Part shown: one piece after another, positions 6,307 through 7,969 of the stretch
Layout of the letters: each line of letters opens with the position of its first letter
Position numbering within the stretch: the stretch's first letter is position 1
Assembly (NCBI GenBank): GCA_947259235.1
Contig: CAMYLL010000101.1
Span: forward strand, 1 to 7,969
DNA length: 7,969 bases
Origin: an uncultured Pseudodesulfovibrio sp.
Lineage (GTDB): Bacteria > Desulfobacterota > Desulfovibrionia > Desulfovibrionales > Desulfovibrionaceae
Reading direction: 5' to 3'
Notes under the pieces: model-generated
What the model saw: the letters and a program-made list of their open reading frames with translations, nothing else
What the model was told of the DNA's origin: nothing
Databases searched by the model: none
Position numbers and translations under genes: made by a program

Positions 6307-6720
6307 ATGAACACCCAGGACGTCAAGACACTGCTTGAGACCAAAAACACCTTTGCCGCCCACCTCGGCATCGCCATCACCGAGATGGGCGAGGGCACGG
6401 CGACCTGCACCATGGCCATCCGGCCGGAGCTGGCCAATCCCTTCGGCACGGTCAACGCGGGCGCCATCTACGGCCTGGCCGAGACCGCCTTTGGCGCGGC
6501 GGCCAACAGCCACGGCACGGCAGCCCTGGCCGTCAACCTGTCCATCGCCTATGTCCGCCCCGCCACCGGCACGACCCTGACGGCACGGGCCGAGGAACTC
6601 TCTGCAGGCAGGCGCATGGCCACTTACTCGGTCAAGGTCTACGACGACGCGGGCGAGCTGGTGGCCGATGTGCAGGCCATGGGCTACCGCACCGGCAAGG
6701 ATCTCGGGGAGCTGGCCTAG
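6307..6720 (+). CDS. Hotdog-fold acyl-CoA thioesterase, PaaI-like
   Basis: A 137-residue single hotdog domain, the usual size for PaaI-type thioesterases that hydrolyse acyl- or aryl-CoA. The core motif is at about residues 44-67: NPFGTVNAGAIYGLAETAFGAAAN, split here as NPFGTVNAGA (44-53) then IYGLAETAFG. In most relatives the loop reads HGG and the helix carries an Asp; here the loop is N50-A51-G52 and the acidic residue is E59. The later strand VNLSIAYVRPATG and the C-terminal strands match the family layout. AAGGA at 6292-6296 lies 10 bases before the ATG. The gene starts 73 bases after the kinase and its stop is followed one base later by the ruvX start, so it is probably in one transcript with ruvX and mltG. 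The physiological substrate is unknown; proofreading or CoA-salvage roles are possible. Confidence 0.85.
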   Translation: MNTQDVKTLLETKNTFAAHLGIAITEMGEGTATCTMAIRPELANPFGTVNAGAIYGLAETAFGAAANSHGTAALAVNLSIAYVRPATGTTLTARAEELSAGRRMATYSVKVYDDAGELVADVQAMGYRTGKDLGELA

Positions 6721-6721
6721 G

Positions 6722-7138
6722 ATGCGCGCCCTGGGCATCGACTTCGGCCTCAAGCGGGTGGGCCTGGCCATCAACGACCGTGCGGGCATTCTCGTCTCCC
6801 CCTACCGCACCCTGGAACGCACCACCCGCGACGCACTCTTTGACGAACTGCTCAAAATCATTCACAAGGAGTCGGTCGAGGCCGTCGTGGTCGGCCTGCC
6901 CCTCTCCCTGAGCGGCGAGGACACCCTGACCACGCGCCAGGCGCGAAACTTCGCCCAGAGCCTGGGCCGCCGCACAGACGTCCCCATCCATCTGATGGAC
7001 GAGCGGCTGACATCGGCGCAGGCAGAAGAAGAACTCAACGCCGCAGGACTGCGCGGCACCAAACGAAAGATGGCCCTGGACAGCCAGGCCGCCGTCATAA
7101 TACTGCGCTCATGGCTTCAAAGCGGACACTCTTCCTGA
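6722..7138 (+). CDS. ruvX: RuvX/YqgF, putative pre-16S rRNA nuclease (RNase H-like fold)
   Basis: A 138-residue YqgF-family protein, full length for the family. These RNase H-like nucleases are linked to maturation of the 16S rRNA 5' end and were earlier named Holliday junction resolvase-like. The acidic catalytic set is visible: D7 in LGIDFGLKRVG, D93/E94 in LMDERLTS and D120 in ALDSQAAVIIL; the central strand VVVGLPLSLSG is at about 55-64. The ATG at 6722 is one base after the thioesterase stop codon and GGGGAG (6706-6711) lies 10 bases before it. An earlier in-frame ATG at 6668 would add 18 residues not found in the family and is rejected. The last 28 bases overlap the mltG start. Confidence 0.95.
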   Translation: MRALGIDFGLKRVGLAINDRAGILVSPYRTLERTTRDALFDELLKIIHKESVEAVVVGLPLSLSGEDTLTTRQARNFAQSLGRRTDVPIHLMDERLTSAQAEEELNAAGLRGTKRKMALDSQAAVIILRSWLQSGHSS

Positions 7139-7969
7139 CCCTGACCGGCCTCGCGGTCCTGGCCGCCCTGGCGGTGGGCGGCTATCACGGCTACCGGGCG
7201 TGGCAGGAGCACCAGTTCCTGACCGTCCCGCCCGAGACTCCGGGGCGGGAGGTTACCTTTCGCGTGGAATCCGGCGAGCCTTTTTCCGTCATCTCCAGCC
7301 ATCTCATGGAGAGCGGACTGATCACCGACACCCGCCGCTTCCTGACGCTCGCCCGGGCGTCGGGCAAGACCGGCTCCATCCGCGCCGGGGAGTTCCTGTT
7401 GAACACGGGCTGGACCCCGGACAGGGTGCTCCACGAGCTGACCACATCGGCGGGCATCATGCGCCGCGTGGCGGTGCGCGAGGGGCTGACATGGTGGCAG
7501 ACGGCGGAGATTGTGGAAAAAGCGGGATTCGGCTCGCGCGAGTCCTTCGGAGCGGCCGTGGCCGACCGGGAGCTGCTGGCAGGCTTCGGCATCCAGGCAG
7601 CGGACGCCGAGGGGTATCTTTTCCCCGAGACGTATCTGCTGACCCCGCCACGCGGCGACCAGTCGCGCTACATGGCACAGACCATGATCAAGGAATTCTT
7701 CAAGAATGCAGCCAAGGTCTGGCCCGAAGGACTGCCGCCGTGGAAAGAGCTGCACCGCATGGTGATCCTCGCCTCCCTGGTGGAGAAGGAAACCGGCCAG
7801 CCCGACGAACGACGGCGTATTTCCGGCGTCTTTCACAACCGACTCAAAAAGCGCATGCTCATCCAGGCCGACCCGACCATCATCTACGGGCTGGGACCGT
7901 CCTTTGACGGCAACATCACCAAGAGCCACCTGCGCGACAAGGACAACCCCTACAACACCTACGTGCACC
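7111..7969 (+). CDS. mltG: MltG endolytic murein transglycosylase (3' end beyond the window)
   Basis: The first 286 codons of an MltG (YceG-like) protein, which cuts nascent glycan strands in the periplasm and so sets their length. Residues about 6-24 form an N-terminal membrane anchor (TLFLTLTGLAVLAALAV), with K4 and R5 before it. A LysM-like subdomain covers about 47-115. Catalytic-domain landmarks follow: EGYLFPETY at 167-175, LASLVEKET at 220-228 with E225 the likely catalytic glutamate, VFHNRL at 240-245, QADPTIIYG at 252-260 and DNPYNTY at 278-284. The reading frame is still open at the window end, where the usual C-terminal LPPGPI-type motif would follow. The ATG at 7111 lies inside ruvX (28-base overlap) and has no evident Shine-Dalgarno, so translation is probably coupled to ruvX. 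It is the only start that retains the membrane anchor. Confidence 0.93.
   Translation, partial: MASKRTLFLTLTGLAVLAALAVGGYHGYRAWQEHQFLTVPPETPGREVTFRVESGEPFSVISSHLMESGLITDTRRFLTLARASGKTGSIRAGEFLLNTGWTPDRVLHELTTSAGIMRRVAVREGLTWWQTAEIVEKAGFGSRESFGAAVADRELLAGFGIQAADAEGYLFPETYLLTPPRGDQSRYMAQTMIKEFFKNAAKVWPEGLPPWKELHRMVILASLVEKETGQPDERRRISGVFHNRLKKRMLIQADPTIIYGLGPSFDGNITKSHLRDKDNPYNTYVH

Noticed and set aside
6668..6721. An earlier in-frame start for ruvX
   Set aside because: It would add 18 residues before the conserved first strand of the family and overlap the thioesterase by 53 bases, while the 6722 ATG has a good ribosome site.

Overview
The window is GC-rich chromosomal DNA with dense, ordinary housekeeping-type gene order. 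The protein sequences suggest a sulfate-reducing deltaproteobacterium of the Desulfovibrio/Pseudodesulfovibrio kind. The reasons are a very large single-chain flavin/iron-sulfur oxidoreductase of the lactate/glycolate dehydrogenase type, the wording of the class V aminotransferase, and a soluble PAS histidine kinase. This placement rests on recalled family resemblance, not on a search. I see no insertion sequence, prophage, CRISPR array, tRNA or rRNA.

Layout. Positions 21-1160 (minus strand) hold a complete PLP-dependent class V aminotransferase. A 367-base divergent intergenic region (1161-1527) follows. It is more AT-rich than its surroundings and holds two inverted repeats, several hairpins and a terminator-like hairpin with a T-run only about 30 bases before the next start codon. 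Everything after that reads on the plus strand. Positions 1528-5055 encode a 1175-residue oxidoreductase with an FAD-binding domain, FAD-oxidase C-terminal domain, two [4Fe-4S] motifs and two CCG (HdrB-like) domains. Positions 5148-6233 encode a cytoplasmic PAS histidine kinase with no response regulator in view. Then comes a tight cluster: a hotdog-fold (PaaI-like) thioesterase (6307-6720), RuvX/YqgF (6722-7138) and the start of the MltG endolytic transglycosylase (7111 to the window end, 3' truncated).

How the genes may work together. The two divergent genes could share regulation and metabolism: the oxidoreductase would oxidise a 2-hydroxy acid (lactate or glycolate type) and the aminotransferase would act on a 2-oxo acid (glyoxylate or pyruvate type). 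The kinase directly downstream could sense something tied to that oxidation. Both links are inferences from position. The thioesterase-ruvX-mltG genes touch or overlap and are probably translated together. I see no convincing intrinsic terminator between 5056 and 7111, so transcription could run from the oxidoreductase to mltG.

I did not find a clear undescribed system. The most interesting signal is the possible transcription attenuator in the leader of the oxidoreductase gene.
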